This document shows positions 1-12,741 of a stretch of DNA of 64,000 nt, one piece after another. Origin of the DNA: Haliclona indistincta (Eukaryota; Porifera; Demospongiae; Haplosclerida; Chalinidae). The stretch lies in NCBI GenBank assembly GCA_964017065.1, contig OZ024784.1, forward strand, positions 10,149,152-10,213,151, written 5' to 3'. Under the pieces are notes generated by a model. It was not told the origin of the DNA, searched no databases, and was given only the letters and a program-made list of their open reading frames with translations. How positions within the stretch are numbered: position 1 is the first letter of the stretch; every line of letters begins with the position of its first letter. Position numbers and translations under genes: made by a program.

Positions 1-2190
1 TTTGTAGTTGTTGACACACAAAGGAGGGAGATATGGTCTCGGCTAGGTCAACACAGCTAACCAGAGATAACCCAAAGGAAAACCACATGCTTAGTACACA
101 ATACACCAGGCCCTGGTCACTGAGTTACATGGTAGTTGGTACCCAACCAGCACTACTATAAGTTCCTAGATTCTATAAACACAGACAGGATATTGCTATT
201 GAACCTACACTATGAAATTTAGAAAATCACAAACATACACTCTTCTGTACATCCTGAGCTAGTGTGTTGAATATTGACAGCGAAGGGTTGTACATTAATG
301 TTAGTATCGTGCATACATACAGAGGGAAACAATGAGACCTATCATTTTCATTGTGGAAACTACAGCTGCTATTTTCAATATCACAGTTAGGTTACTCACT
401 TTGACAGTATGTCCTGACAGCCACTACATGTAGGATCAAAAAAGCACAAATCTTGACTACGGCACTAGTGGAGACCAAATCAAAAATCTTTTATGTAAAA
501 TGGCACACTTTGATTTCTCACATCATCACATATTGGAGGCTCAGTTGATGGATGAATTACTGGAAGATCACGTGTAGGAATTGTGAAATCCACGATAGTG
601 AAACCACCTTTGTTCGACTAAAGAAAGAAAGGAAGCTCAAACTTCAAAAATACATCCTCGAAATACGAGTCAAATCACATAGCAGATCACTATCATTATA
701 AGCAGGTTCTTTGTCATCTCGTCAAGCACTCACCATTTCAACCAAAATCTAATTATACCCACTGGAGAATATGACTACATCAAGACTGAGTCTTTCCGCT
801 CCCACCACGTACGGCCTGTGGTCTCTCTGGTTTTTCGAGGTCTCTTTGGCTCTTTCAAAGTATCAACACGCCCACCAGTACACGCCCCTTTACACATGTA
901 CAATAATGCTTTTGCCTTTTTCCCTGCAAAATGCACTGCAACGGCTGTTCAATGATTTTGTTGCAGATGTATAATAATTATTTGTGAAAAATCTGACATG
1001 CACAATCATTCAATAATTTTCTTTCTAAAGTGGTGAGACACATGCACAGTTCAGTTGCAGCAGACTATGATTGAACGCAGGATTGAAATATCTTTCGTTG
1101 CAGTTACATACACATAAAATACAGTATACCAGGTCCTACAGGTAGTGGAGCCTGGCGTGCAAAGCCTGCACGTATTATTATGTCGCCTGTCGATCTATTC
1201 CGATTTGGCAGGCAGCATGGGCGTGGCTGGTTTCTCGAGGCGCGGGAGCCAGGCAGGCGCACATGGCAGCAAGAGAACGATGGCAACGGTAAGTACGGCG
1301 TGTGCTGAGTTGAGCTGACCTGTGCAGTCTGCAGGCCGCTCAAGTGGGCTTTTCTTTGTGACTTCACGGTATATTTCTTGATACAGATTGAAGCTCTTTT
1401 GTTGCGGTACTGCAATAACCAGAACGGTGACTTGTTCAAGCGTTTGCGTCCATTGTTGAACGACGAAACTACTGCTTCGTCTTCTACAGCTCAATGCACC
1501 AAGAGATGTTTTTCACTGCTTTGTCAGCGGCTAAATAAGGTGATATAATAATGTACAATATAATATACTGACTTGTACTTGTATTATATATAATGTTTAT
1601 ACTTCTTCTAATTAAGCCAGGAATACCCGAACTATTCTTTCTTGCTGCCCTTTGCACAATATAATCTACAGTGTCCTGGCTATTACTTGCCCGTTTTACA
1701 CGGAAAATGGGTGTACCCACTCTCCAATAGCACTTGCCGTATTTGGAACAAAATTATTTCGTACTCTGCAATCACGAGAGACCCACATAGGGGTGGGTGG
1801 GTTGTGGGGAGGGCGAGAGGTGGCATTTTTTGGCGCTCTGGCAAAAGTTTGGGAATCTTCTTCCATCGCTCTTGCTGGTAGGGAATTTTTGCCGAAATCG
1901 TGTCTTCTCATGAAAATTAATATTCTCCCCTCTGTAACTTATAGACAGAGACCTATTTGCAAATCCCAAACATACGTTTCTTCCTTGTGTACCAAAGTTT
2001 ATGTCTGACATTTTGTGTGGGTGTGGCATGCCTAGGAAAGACACGCACTTTTTCGTCATTGGGTGGAGCTTGCTATGCCCACAAGACGAATGGCGACTTT
2101 CTTGGGTGATCAGTGTGACTGAGCAGGCCTTCAACTAACAGTAGAAACCAAAATATTTGTAATCCTGATGTTAGGGCGATCCACCCTTAA
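1..2190. other. No gene recognised; contains a G4-like tract
   Basis: Only short overlapping open frames without recognisable homology or splice structure are seen. The one structured feature is a G-rich tract at 1790-1813, with G-runs of 4, 3, 3, 4 and 3 separated by loops of 1-4 bases, which fits a G-quadruplex pattern. The left end may belong to a gene outside the window, but nothing here shows that. Confidence 0.5.
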
Positions 2191-2772
2191 GGTGGCGGTG
2201 CACGTAGTTAATATTCAACACCCACGCAACGTGCATTTTTCTAATCACTAGTTTATAACTACAGCGATTTACATAACAGTATGGCAAAGATAATACATGA
2301 AGCGTCTGTGGCAGCTATCTCGACTATCGAGCAATAGATCGACACGCTTCAAGCGCAGCAGCATGCAGCACCATCTTGCCCACAGACGTACAGAGCGAAT
2401 TTCCGTAATTCGACCTAGAGTTTTTGTTAAAGAATTTTTTCTGGTCTAGGTTTGCTGTTTTGCCATGTTAGCAATGGAGTATCGAAAAATCACTCCGTAC
2501 GTCTGTGTGCGCTGGAATTTGTAAACTGTAAACGAAGTTCTTTCTGGAGCAAGCAAGCCAAACTGGAGATAGCAGCCACAGACCGGTCTTTACTGGGCGA
2601 GTTCGCTGCTCCACGTTATAGCTAACACTTCGTGACTGAAACTTGCTATAATCGATGTTTATCGATAGACAAACAAAATGCATTCTGGAGCACTCCTGGA
2701 CGAAACACCATTGCTGGAAAACAAAGCTACTTGTAAAGTTATGAATCTCATTAAAATTGGCACACCGCCACC
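2191..2772. mobile_element. TTAA-flanked non-autonomous DNA transposon, copy 1
   Basis: The element begins GGTGGCGGTG and ends CACCGCCACC, and is flanked on both sides by TTAA (2187-2190 and 2773-2776). A TTAA duplication is the signature of piggyBac-type and Kolobok-type transposases. The interior has no coding capacity, so it would depend on a transposase made elsewhere. A shorter relative lies at 42389-42766 with the same ends and long stretches of matching interior. Superfamily assignment is not possible from the ends alone. Confidence 0.8.
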
Positions 2773-2776
2773 TTAA

Positions 2777-3096
2777 ATAAAATAATAAAAATTATAATAC
2801 TTTATATATATACAGTCATGTTGTGTATGATATGCTTATAAAACTATTTCCAGTGAGGTAGTATTCTTTTTACAGTATATAATGATAGCATAGCATGAGA
2901 GAGGGTTGGTACAGCTATGGTCGTGTTATGTCAAGGAACACTAGCTTCAGCTAGTGTTCCAAAGCATCTCTTTTAGCAAAATTTCATAGCATGTCAATCA
3001 AGCTAAAATCGTAATTGCCGAGCGCCTTAGCGCGAGGCAAATAATTGCGACGGTGTGCGGGGGACTGGAGCGTCGTGCGTTTTCTCAGTAAAGTTA

Positions 3097-3128
<32 letters not shown>

Positions 3129-3994
3129 TATTAGATGTCACGCTTAGGAATGCTAATCAGGGTTACGGCGAGGGCTCATACTACGTATTATACTGCGGGG
3201 TCACGGGATCGCTGGACCCGGTTGCGTATGAGATAAGATCTTAACGGTGGGCTGAGACCGGCATGGCGGATCAGATCCCAGAGCCTACTCCTGACAGAGC
3301 CAAGTGGCTAGCTCGGCTCGGGAAGAGAAAACAGAGAACACTGAGTGCCTGAGTCTAACGCCACAAAATAGGCAAGGCACGCCGTCATCAGTACTAACAA
3401 TACACGGAACCCGCCGGCATTGACTCTTAGGTCGTCTGACACGAGTCCACGAGGCCGAAAACAGGAATCTAAACAAGAAAGGCATGCAATGCTTGATAGT
3501 GTGCATACTGTTATGTAAAAGCGAAATTAATAACTACTTAATAAACTCTGCGCGAGGCATTCATGTGTATTCGTATCTCCTAGTAGTATCTATGCTTAGC
3601 TAACAGTAAACTTCATCGAACAGAGGAGTACGACATGACCACCTCATTACAATTTAAGTTATAATTTTAGGGTGCTAACAGTCACCTCTCTAATACGGAC
3701 ACATGCTTGAGTTCCAACTGATGACTTGTAATGAGTTTCACTATAATGCGCCCTCTATATTGCAGCTAATCAGGCCAATTATTCTGGCCAAAGGGTGACA
3801 AGATTTGTCAGGTTTCACTGTGATGCACAGATAAATGGCAAACTTATTTTGCTCAGTTGATATGTTGAGGTGCCCATGTCATACCTCTTCTGAGTATTGA
3901 ATCCCTTCTCCCATTATAGGTGGGGTTTGATGACAGTTTAAAAATATTAGCATGCATGTACTGTCGTCTGTAACTACACTAATATTCATTGCAG
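2777..3994. other. Intergenic; hairpin and microsatellite
   Basis: A perfect hairpin with 12-nt arms and a 2-nt loop sits at 2935-2960. A (TATG)n microsatellite sits at 3099-3127. The stretch 3000-3520 is more GC-rich than its surroundings and looks like a repeat, but I cannot place it in a family. The first exon or exons of the SYCP2-like gene should lie here or further left. I could not identify them. Confidence 0.5.
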
Positions 3995-6900
3995 GAGCTT
4001 TGTGTTTGTGACCAGGATCATATAAGCATTTTACTGGAAGCATTGCGTGGGTTAGCCTGTCCAGAAAACACTAACTTCAATAAATTCTTCAGTTATGGGC
4101 TACCTGGAAAGATAAGTCTGGCTACTACTCTATTGGTTGTATTATAGTTATGTGTGCGGATGATTTTATACTAAGAAACTATTGTTGTATGACCTTTTGA
4201 CACCTGCTTTAGTGAGTTACGAGAATAGGTGTGAAATTTGAAAGTATGCTTTGTGCATACGTTGAACTATTGAAGTATCATTGAATACTCCAAATTGCTT
4301 GAAGTGGTTTGAGGCTAACTTGTCCTAGTGGATAAAACTGATGCACTGAACTGATGTATTGTTTGTTTATTATACATGCAGCAATGGTTGACTACACTGA
4401 GCAGTCACTCTCCTCACACTACTGTTGGGTGGTATACTGTGATGAATGATCTGTTGTTCACTATACAGGTATAGTCAACACCTACCACGATACCATGCAT
4501 CTACTGTTGTTTAGACTGCTGCTGAGTATTCCAGCAGTGCCTGTGCTCAGCTACATGTTCTCATACCAGGCTCTCTTAGGGTAGCTGGTGATGCAGACTG
4601 TGTAGTATCGTCACGTATGGAGGTATGGTCGAACTGCGTCATGTGTGAATATGTGATTCATGTCATCTTAGGCATGTCGTTCACTTAATGTGCTGCTTGA
4701 CAACTGTTCTATTGAAAAGAAGAATCAACTAAAATCTAAGGCCAATGTTTTTGACAATCTGTGAGATATTAATTCTGTGCCTCTTTCTGTCCATTATGCT
4801 ATTTTTCTTACAGTCAAAAAACAGGCTCTAGCCTAACTCAAGCTGGAGGTAAGATATGAGCTTGATTATCTTGCAAGATTATTGTGTGGATGTTATGGTA
4901 GCTAGTGCAGCCATTCAGTAACAAGCTATGTTGTGGGTTATGTGGCTTTGTGTTGACAAACTAACAGCATTTGATGTTTCTATCAAATAAATTGCTACGA
5001 TCACTAAAAGTGTTCATCAGACATCTTCATTCAGATGTGTACTAGAGCTATAGCTAGTGATAGCACTTGAGTTACTTACTACTATAGTTCCATTAATAGT
5101 ATTGGAACAGTATTATTATTTTGCTGTACTGTGTGATCATGGGTCAGCTTTGTCATATTGATAGTAGTTACTTTGTGTACTCTTTATGCAGACTATGAAC
5201 TGCAGTCTGCTCTGCTGGAGGTGTTGTTTAGATTCAGCAGTGACAGAGAGCGTGAGATTTGGGGCCGGACTTGGTTTGGCAAACTGTCCAATCATTTTGT
5301 GAAGATCAGAGAGAATGAGTTTGAATCTGTGAGTACAGATCAACTAATATAACACAGTTCACTAACTTGTATAATGTTTTGTAGGATTGTCGTATCTTCT
5401 TGAATGCTCTCAACCTTTCATGTGGAGAGAAACGAAAGTAAGGTTGCATAAAAAGTGATATGATGAGTCTCTAGACTAATGTGTTGTGAATTAAGCTGAA
5501 CTATCAAGTATTTATGTACTGCAGGGTTCACAGTCTTCATTGTCTTAAGTCTGTTGTGGGAGATATTGAGGTAGGAGTATTGTTATTATGCAGCTTTAGA
5601 AAAAAATTATAAATAATGAGAGATGGAATTGATGTATTTCATTTTATTAGCTGCATCAACCACCAGATAGTGATAAGTTTTGGTGTGATGTAAATCTTGC
5701 TAGCAAGTGTATCAGCATGTACGTGGCTGATCCTAGCAGTCCTCATGGAATGTGGGAGACGGTGCTTGTGCCAGCAGATAAGGTCAAATCTTGGACCACA
5801 AAAGGTAACTTGCCTACATGTATCTCGTGAAGAATTCTTCTAATTGTGCTCACACAGTAACAATGATTATTCAAAACTACAGTTTTCTTTTTCTTGATGT
5901 ACACTGTACTGACTGCATGCCATGTATACTGTACTGCCATGATGTAAAATAGCAATTTGGTGATGCTGTGTTATCGATACAAAGTGCATGGAAAAGATCA
6001 TTATAATATCTATTTTATCAGATCTTGGAGCACAACAGGAATTTTGTTTCTCTCTATCTTCTCCTTTTCTTCTACCATGGAGCCCACAAGCATCTGGTCA
6101 CTCCTCCACCATCACCTTCTCCTTTTCCACAACCTCACTTGCTTTGAATGCTGTTAGCAAAGTGTTCGGTAATCCATCGCGACGACTAACAAGAGTGAGT
6201 GGATGCATTGAGAGCATACAGATTACTCATCATAATGATCTTCATTGATAGATGAAGGCTTCAGTAGCTTGCACACCACTAATCATTAACTACCAGCGCC
6301 AACATACTGTAAGTGATGAAATAACCACACATTTTCAACATGTTTGCATGAATAAGTGGGTTCTCAGCCACCAGCTGCAACTGCTGCTCGAGCACTGCGG
6401 CCACTGTCTGTGTTATTATTCCCTTGTTTGTGCACTAGTGGTAGAGCTCTTCATTTGTTTTCATAGAGTTTAGTTGATGAGGATTCAAACCAGATATCTC
6501 CGATATCACCGAATGTCCATACTCCAGCTGTGGTCAGTGCATGTGTTAGCATACTTACTATACATGATGCATACTGTGCTGCCTCCAGAATCCTTCCATC
6601 TCATCCCAGAACTCGACCACACCTACTCGACCACTCCCTCCTCAAACTCCTCATACTTCTACACCGCGTGCACTCAATTTGCTTTCAGCTATCAATCCTG
6701 TAAGATTTGTCTGTTTTATAATAGAAAGTATGCATGCAGTGCTGTCAATATCTTTCTTTTATTTTAGGCAAGCCAAGTCATCAGCAGCAGTACTTCTACT
6801 ACTGCTGCTGGTACTAAGAGAACACTCACTTCTCATTCTTCTCATATCAACGATGAAGTTACCACTAGCCAGCCAGCTAAGAAACCTAAGAACCATCAAG

Positions 6901-9900
6901 CCAAGAAGAATCTGTCAAGGCCAGCTAAGAAGGGTGCTGTAAAGGAGAGGACAAGCATGATGGACAGAAATTTGGGGGAAATGAGCAAGATAGAGCAAAG
7001 CGATACTAAAAAGAGCAAGGCACTAGAAGATCCAAAGAGCAAGGCACTAGAAGATCCAAAGAGCAAGGCACTAGAAGATCCAAAGAGCAAGGCACTAGAA
7101 GATCCAAAGAGCAAGGCACTAGAAGATCCAAAGAGCAAGGCACTAGAAGATCCAAAGAGCAAGGCACTAGAAGATAAAAAGAGCAAGGCACTAGAAGATA
7201 GAAAGAGCAAGGCACTAGAAGATAGAAAGAGCAAGGCACTAGAAGATAGAAAGAGCAAGGCACTAGAAGATAGAAAGAGCAAGGCACTAGAAGACAAGGC
7301 ACTAGAAGATAGAAAGAGCAAGGCACTAGAAGACAAGGCACTAGAAGATAGAAAGAGCAAGCCATCTAGGAGCAACGCTATGAAGGCTATGGAAAGCGAG
7401 GCACTAAAGAGTAAGGCTTTAGAAAGCAAGGCACTAGAAGATAGAACGAGCAAGGCGGTAGAAGATGGAAAGAGCAAGGTGCCAAAGAGGAAGGCAGTAC
7501 AAAGCAAGGCACTAGAAGATACAAAGAGCAAAGCTATGGAGAGCAAAGCAGTAAAGAGCAAGGCACTAGAAGATAGGAAGAGCAAAGCTATGGAGAGCAA
7601 AGCAGTAAAGAGCAAGGCACTAGAAGATACAAAGAGCAAAGCTATGGAGAGCAAAGCAGTAAAGAGCAAGGCACTAGAAGATACAAAGAGCAAAGCTATG
7701 GAGAGCAAAGCAGTAAAGAGCAAGGCACTAGAAGATAGGAAGAGCAAAGCTATGGAGAGCAAAGCAGTAAAGAGCAAGGCACTAGAAGATAGAAAGAGTA
7801 AGGCTATCAAAAGAAACAGCAAAGCTGTTGAAGATAAAGAGAACAAGGTTATGAAAAGTAAGGCTGTAGAAGAGCCCATGAAAAAGAGAAAAGTTGTAGA
7901 AGAAAAAAACAAGGATGAAAAAGAAAGATGCGAAGAAAAGAAAAAGAGAGGAAACAAAGTAGAGGAGGACAAATTAGAAAATGGAAAGAAGACAAGGAAT
8001 AAGAAGTTGAGCTTTTTGGAAGAAAAAGATGTTTCTCCACTCTGTGATATCACCAATCGCTCATTTAACACCAGCGGTAACCAGGCGAGGCTGTTTTCAA
8101 TGCATTCTGTTCCTAAAGTCTCTCGTAAAAAGGTATCTCCAACTTTTTGTGTGTATTTACAATAATGCACAAGGCTTGTAAATAAATATGTGGCAGATAG
8201 AAGTATAACAATGACCACAAAAATACTAGAGTATAATGTTCATGTACGCCTTCACCATAATGTGTAACCTTGTGTTTTAGAAGGTCACTGGATTGCGACT
8301 TTCTCCTGACAGTACCACATTCAACTATCCTGATGTGAGTCTGTGTACTGCATATTACTGTATTTGAGTTGGCTATAGTCAATGTGTTTATTGCAACATG
8401 AGTGCTCTTTATTGCTGTACAGCAATAGAGACTTTATATTCATTTAATGCTACAAATGTCCCTGGTCTTAGTCAGACGAAGTTAAACCAGGGTACTCCAC
8501 AATTAGCCTCAAAATGTGAATTCTTGTGTGTTTATGTGACTCAGAGTCCACACCTCAAGTCAGGAAAGATCACTAGAGATTGTCCTAACAGGAGTCATGG
8601 TAGTACTATTGAACTGGTAATGGAATCACAGCCTCCAGAGGTCATTGAGGAGGAGGAGGAGGCAGAGAGAGAAACTGCTACTGTTATCAAAAGGAGGCAT
8701 GCTGAGGTAAAGGTTAGAATGACCCGCATACACATAGAATGATTCAAACATAATGGCTTATCGAGCCCTTGATGTTATCAGGAGCACATGCGCAGATAGT
8801 TATGGGCAAAGCATGTGTGGCAAGAATTTCTTCTGTATCTGGTCAATGAGTCAATTTAAAACGTGATCTAGTGAGCTAATAGCCGCAGCAAAGAAAAAAG
8901 GAACACATGAAAATTAATTAGTAGAGTGTTTGAATCTGAAGATTATCATCTTTTACTAGTTATCTTTGGATTGAAACGTTTTACCAATTTCATTTCATGT
9001 ACTGCAACGGCTATAAGCTCACTAGATCATGCTCTCATGGGACATGTGACACAGAACAATCTCTACTTTCTGAATAGCATTGCGGTCAATAAAGTGTATA
9101 GTTATTAGCTGGCACTATCTGTACATGCTATAGTATGCCAGATTGTGTTCTAACATGTTACACAAACTGATCAAGTCACACCAGAGATGCTACATGTACT
9201 ACAGAACTCTAGTATCTCTGATCACATAATACAAATGTATTATAGCATAAATTGCGTTGTTTTTGTACAGAAAAGGATAAATGATATCTATGGTGTTGAG
9301 GATAGTCCGATATCATCAAGGGAGTCCGATTGGAATCCAAGTCCTACTTTGCCACTGAGTGGACCTGACTCGTCACCTGAATTTATAACTGATCTTTCAC
9401 CAGCACCAAGGACCGGTAGACATGGTTCATCACCAGCACCAAGGACCGGTAGACATGGTTCATCACCAGCACCAAGGACCGGTAGACATGGTTCGTCACC
9501 AGCACCAAGGACCGGTAGACATGGCTCATCACCAGCACCAAGGACCGGTAGACATGGTTCGTCACCAGCACCAAGGACCGGTAGACATGGCTCATCACCA
9601 GCACCAAGGACCGGTAGACATGGTTCATCACCAGCACCAAGGACCGGTAGACATGGTTCATCACCAGCACCAAGGACCGGTAGACATGGCTCATCACCAG
9701 CACCAAGGACCAGTAGACATGGTTCATCACCAGCACCAAGGACCGGTAGACATGGTTCATCACCAGCACCAAGGACCAGTAGACATGGTTCATCACCAGC
9801 ACCAAGGACCGGTAGACATGGTTCATCACCAGCACCAAGGACCAGTAGACATGGTTCATCACCAGCACCAAGGACCGGTAGACGTGGCTCATCACCAGCA

Positions 9901-12581
9901 CCAAGGACCGGTAGACATGGTTCATCACCAGCACCAAGGACCAGTAGACATGGTTCATCACCAGCACCAAGAACCGGTAGACGTGGCTCATCACCAGCAC
10001 CAAGGACCGGTAGACGTGGCTCATCACCAGCACCAAGGACCAGTAGACATGGTTCATCACCAGCACCAAGGACCAATAGACGTGGCTCACCACGGACATC
10101 ACCAGCATCAAGGCATGGCTCACCGAATGCTGAACATTGTTTCTCACCTGATGAAACTTTTGACTATGGAATTAAAACTGCAATTGAGTCTGAGGTTGAT
10201 TATCTTGTGAAGTCCATTGATCATTCTTCTAGTCACACATGCAAGAGCAAGTTAGTGGAAGCTAACAAGGTATAGTGACTGTGTCATGTGCGGTGACTCT
10301 GTTAAGCTTGGTTTTAAAATGTATTACTATCTCTTCATTCTTTAATTATGCAGCTCTGATAACAAATTTTGCCCTAGATTATAATGCATGTCGTGACCTC
10401 TGAATTAGGTTTTACTAGTGTATAATAATTTATTATTCATTATTGTGCATAGTTGCGGAGAAGCAGTGGATATGTATCTCTTATGAGCTCACCAGAATCA
10501 ACATCTGGTAAGTAAGCCTGAAGCGGTGCTACTGTATAGCGGGTAATTTTGGAGGGTCAAAATTTTGTGGCACTCATTGTCTAGTTCACGTATAATAGTT
10601 ATTAGTAACACATTTTTAGCAATTTCCCCAATCCTGCCAAAATTACTCACTATACGACATGTGGTGCAATGTATGTTGTCATACAATAGTAACAATGTGT
10701 TGTGTTTGATCATGTTCTGTCTGCAGTTAATGAGGTTGCTGAAAATGATTCTTCTATTCTGACTACTCCTTTGTCAAAAACTGACTCTATTACTAGTCAC
10801 TTTCGACAATTCTGTAAGGTAAGCGCTTGTGTGAGACCACATGAGATGCACATTATAGTGTATTACACAAAGCAAAAGATCCCAACAGGGAGAATTATTA
10901 TTAAAACAGGTTTAGTTGAAGCAGTTAATTCCTGGACTCCTTTTTATAGAACATTCTTGAGTGTGATCAAGAAGTGACATCAGGTGCTATTGTTCCTTCA
11001 TTGGCTCATTGTCAACCATCTCCAGTAAGATGTTAATTGTTACAGTATTCTTTACTATCGTCTTATAGAGAAAACTTAATATGGTTCCAAAAAATCCTGT
11101 GGTGAAGGAAGTGGTATATAGTCATCCTTCATCAATCACCTCTCCATGTTCTTCTCTCCAGTCTTCAATCACTGACAGTATTTCTGGTGAGTCTAGTTAC
11201 TAAAACAAAAGCAGCTGATCAACTGATTGGTGAACCGAAATGTTGCAGTTTTGAAAAGTTTTCTTTCAACTGGAATACAAAAATGTAGCTTGTTTATTAA
11301 CAAACTTTTCCCAAAATTTAGACGTAATTTCACCAGTGTGTGCTTGTTTCCATAGGATCGTTAAGTGTTGACCCATCATGGCAGCCACCGCAGCCAGTTT
11401 CTCGAAAAAGGAAGGCAGTCCTGACCACTAGTACAGCATACAATCCCACCAAGTTCTTTAAATCAAGTACTGATGTTCCTGATAAGAAACAGTGTAGACT
11501 GCACAAACCACCATCTCTAATTAACTCATCCAAGGTATACACGTGTGCATGTGGGCAGGTTGTTTGCTGCTAGTATAACACATGTAATAATAATTATTCC
11601 TCACAGTTGAACACTAATTTGGCACCTGGTAATGCTGCTCGATCCAATGGTCGCAGTTTATCGGCACTCGCAGTGGTCTGGAACCGGCAGCAGCATGAAC
11701 GTTTCTCTCTACTCACTGACTATCAAAAGCATTTATTGGCTAAGATATCTGTATTGGAGGGTAGTAAACATCACGGGAGTTCTCATATCCTGGTGAGACA
11801 AATAAAGTTTTTGGAAATTAATAACTTCTCATGAGTGTGTGTCAACAATTTTGTTTGTCCTTTTCTCAGTCACTGTTTAAGCAACAGTTGAAGAAATTAA
11901 CAGGTGACAGAAGAACACAGGATAACTAGTGAGCTAGCATCTCTTGACTCTACCTTACTCACTCACTCATCCTTTCTCACTCATAGCTTGTGTGAGTTGC
12001 AAGCGCTTTATGAGGGTTACTTTCAGGACCTGTCAGAAGTACAGATCTCACAAAAGAATGAGCAGACTAAAATGCAATTGTCGCTGAAGAGAGAATTTGT
12101 TCAGCAACACCAACGAGCAATGTCTCAATCTGTGAGCTAAATTATAATCTGTCCACTACTCTGCGTCCACTTCGGTTACTAAAAAGGCTCATAACTCAAG
12201 CATCATAACGAGACTTGTCAACAGCCAAAAAGCCAAGAGACCTGCAATAACCACGTTTTTGAATATTTTAGCTGCTGTGATGAGCTGATTCTTTCTTGTT
12301 TGTGCCTGAGTTATGTGCCTTTGTTGTTGGTCAAAGTGAATTCTGAACATACCTAAGAAGTACTTGTTACCGTGTTCAAAGAATTGAAGTTGCATATTTT
12401 GCCTTTAAAATCTTATTGCATGAGTTCACCTCATGCATTACTGAATAAAAAATAGTTTCAATAGGCATCATTCTTAAGTTAACATTATTGGTAACTTGCT
12501 ATTATTTACTTTCATCAACAGCGAAAGCAACATATCACTCATTTCAAGCAGACTTTCGATGCACTGCTTCTCCACCTGTGA
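3995..12581 (+). CDS. SYCP2: SYCP2-like synaptonemal complex / chromosome axis protein (5' end missing)
   Basis: SYCP2 is an axial/lateral-element protein of meiotic chromosomes that binds SYCP3. Modelled exons: 3995-4135, 4382-4468, 4527-4622, 4672-4760, 4814-4848, 5192-5328, 5385-5437, 5525-5570, 5651-5804, 6022-6194, 6252-6308, 6467-6532, 6589-6699, 6768-8132, 8281-8334, 8545-8706, 9271-10269, 10453-10507, 10727-10818, 10950-11024, 11069-11186, 11356-11534, 11607-11792, 11904-12131, 12522-12581. Phases join throughout, giving about 1605 residues (human protein about 1530). The family match is clearest in the N-terminal armadillo-like plus SLR region, for example DYELQ at 5192, DCRIFLN at 5385, FWCDVNL near 5678 and the closing KVFG near 6170. 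The C-terminus (11904-12581) is helical and coiled-coil-like, where SYCP3 binding resides in vertebrates. Between them lies a low-complexity region with two tandem-repeat arrays. The acceptor at 11903 has a poor pyrimidine tract. About 60 N-terminal residues are missing. Confidence 0.85.
7011..7800 (+). repeat. Coding tandem array, 24-bp unit (KSKALED-x)
   Basis: This array sits inside the 1365-bp exon of the SYCP2-like gene. The basic unit is 24 bp, encoding KSKALED plus P, R, K or T. The left part is a run of nearly identical units. The right part, from about 7518, is a 54-bp compound unit encoding TKSKAMESKAVKSKALED, repeated about five times. The peptide is highly charged and alternates Lys and Glu/Asp, so a long helix or a disordered linker is likely. 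Repeat copies with single-base differences point to unequal exchange or slippage. Frame is kept throughout. Confidence 0.95.
9397..10086 (+). repeat. Coding tandem array, 33-bp unit (SPAPRTGRHGS)
   Basis: About 21 copies of a 33-bp unit lie in the 999-bp exon of the SYCP2-like gene. Each encodes an 11-residue Pro/Arg/Ser peptide. Sites vary in a restricted way: ACCGGT versus ACCAGT (Gly/Ser), and CAT versus CGT (His/Arg). After nine homogeneous copies, Gly and Ser units mostly alternate, which suggests expansion of a two-unit block. The array lacks stops in other frames on both strands, so it yields long spurious open frames there. SP and RT sites could be kinase targets; this is inference. 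Confidence 0.95.
10531..10657. mobile_element. Short MITE with CTGTATAGCGGG-like ends
   Basis: This lies in the intron between SYCP2 exons 10453-10507 and 10727-10818. The left end reads TACTGTATAGCGGGTAATTT and the right end carries its degenerate complement (CACTATACGA). Related ends occur at 24645-24834, 38211-38396, 48591-48774 and 47110-47146. Confidence 0.6.
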
Positions 12582-12741
12582 CAAGGAACCTTCTTCTACA
12601 GACAAAGCTTGTAAAACAGTGTACAGTTATAGACACTTCATATCAACCGTTACTATCTATACTTCATCATTATCATCATTGTAACTGCATTATAAACTAC
12701 TTATTGCTATCACTGAGGTTTGTATTCAGTTTCACATAATT

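Noticed and set aside
1104..2134. Overlapping open frames of 70-120 residues on both strands near the left end
   Set aside because: No homology, no splice partners, and frames overlap on opposite strands. Treated as chance.
3140..3520. GC-richer block considered as rRNA- or tRNA-derived sequence
   Set aside because: No tRNA cloverleaf or rRNA core motif could be found. Left unclassified.
6896..8218. 440-residue open frame on the minus strand over the first SYCP2 array
   Set aside because: It is a shadow of the 24-bp coding repeat. The plus frame has conserved splice context and family homology on both sides; the minus frame is only a Leu/Ser repeat.
9288..10210. Long open frames in other frames and on the minus strand over the 33-bp array
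   Set aside because: The repeat unit lacks stops in several frames, so these are by-products. None has start or splice context or homology.
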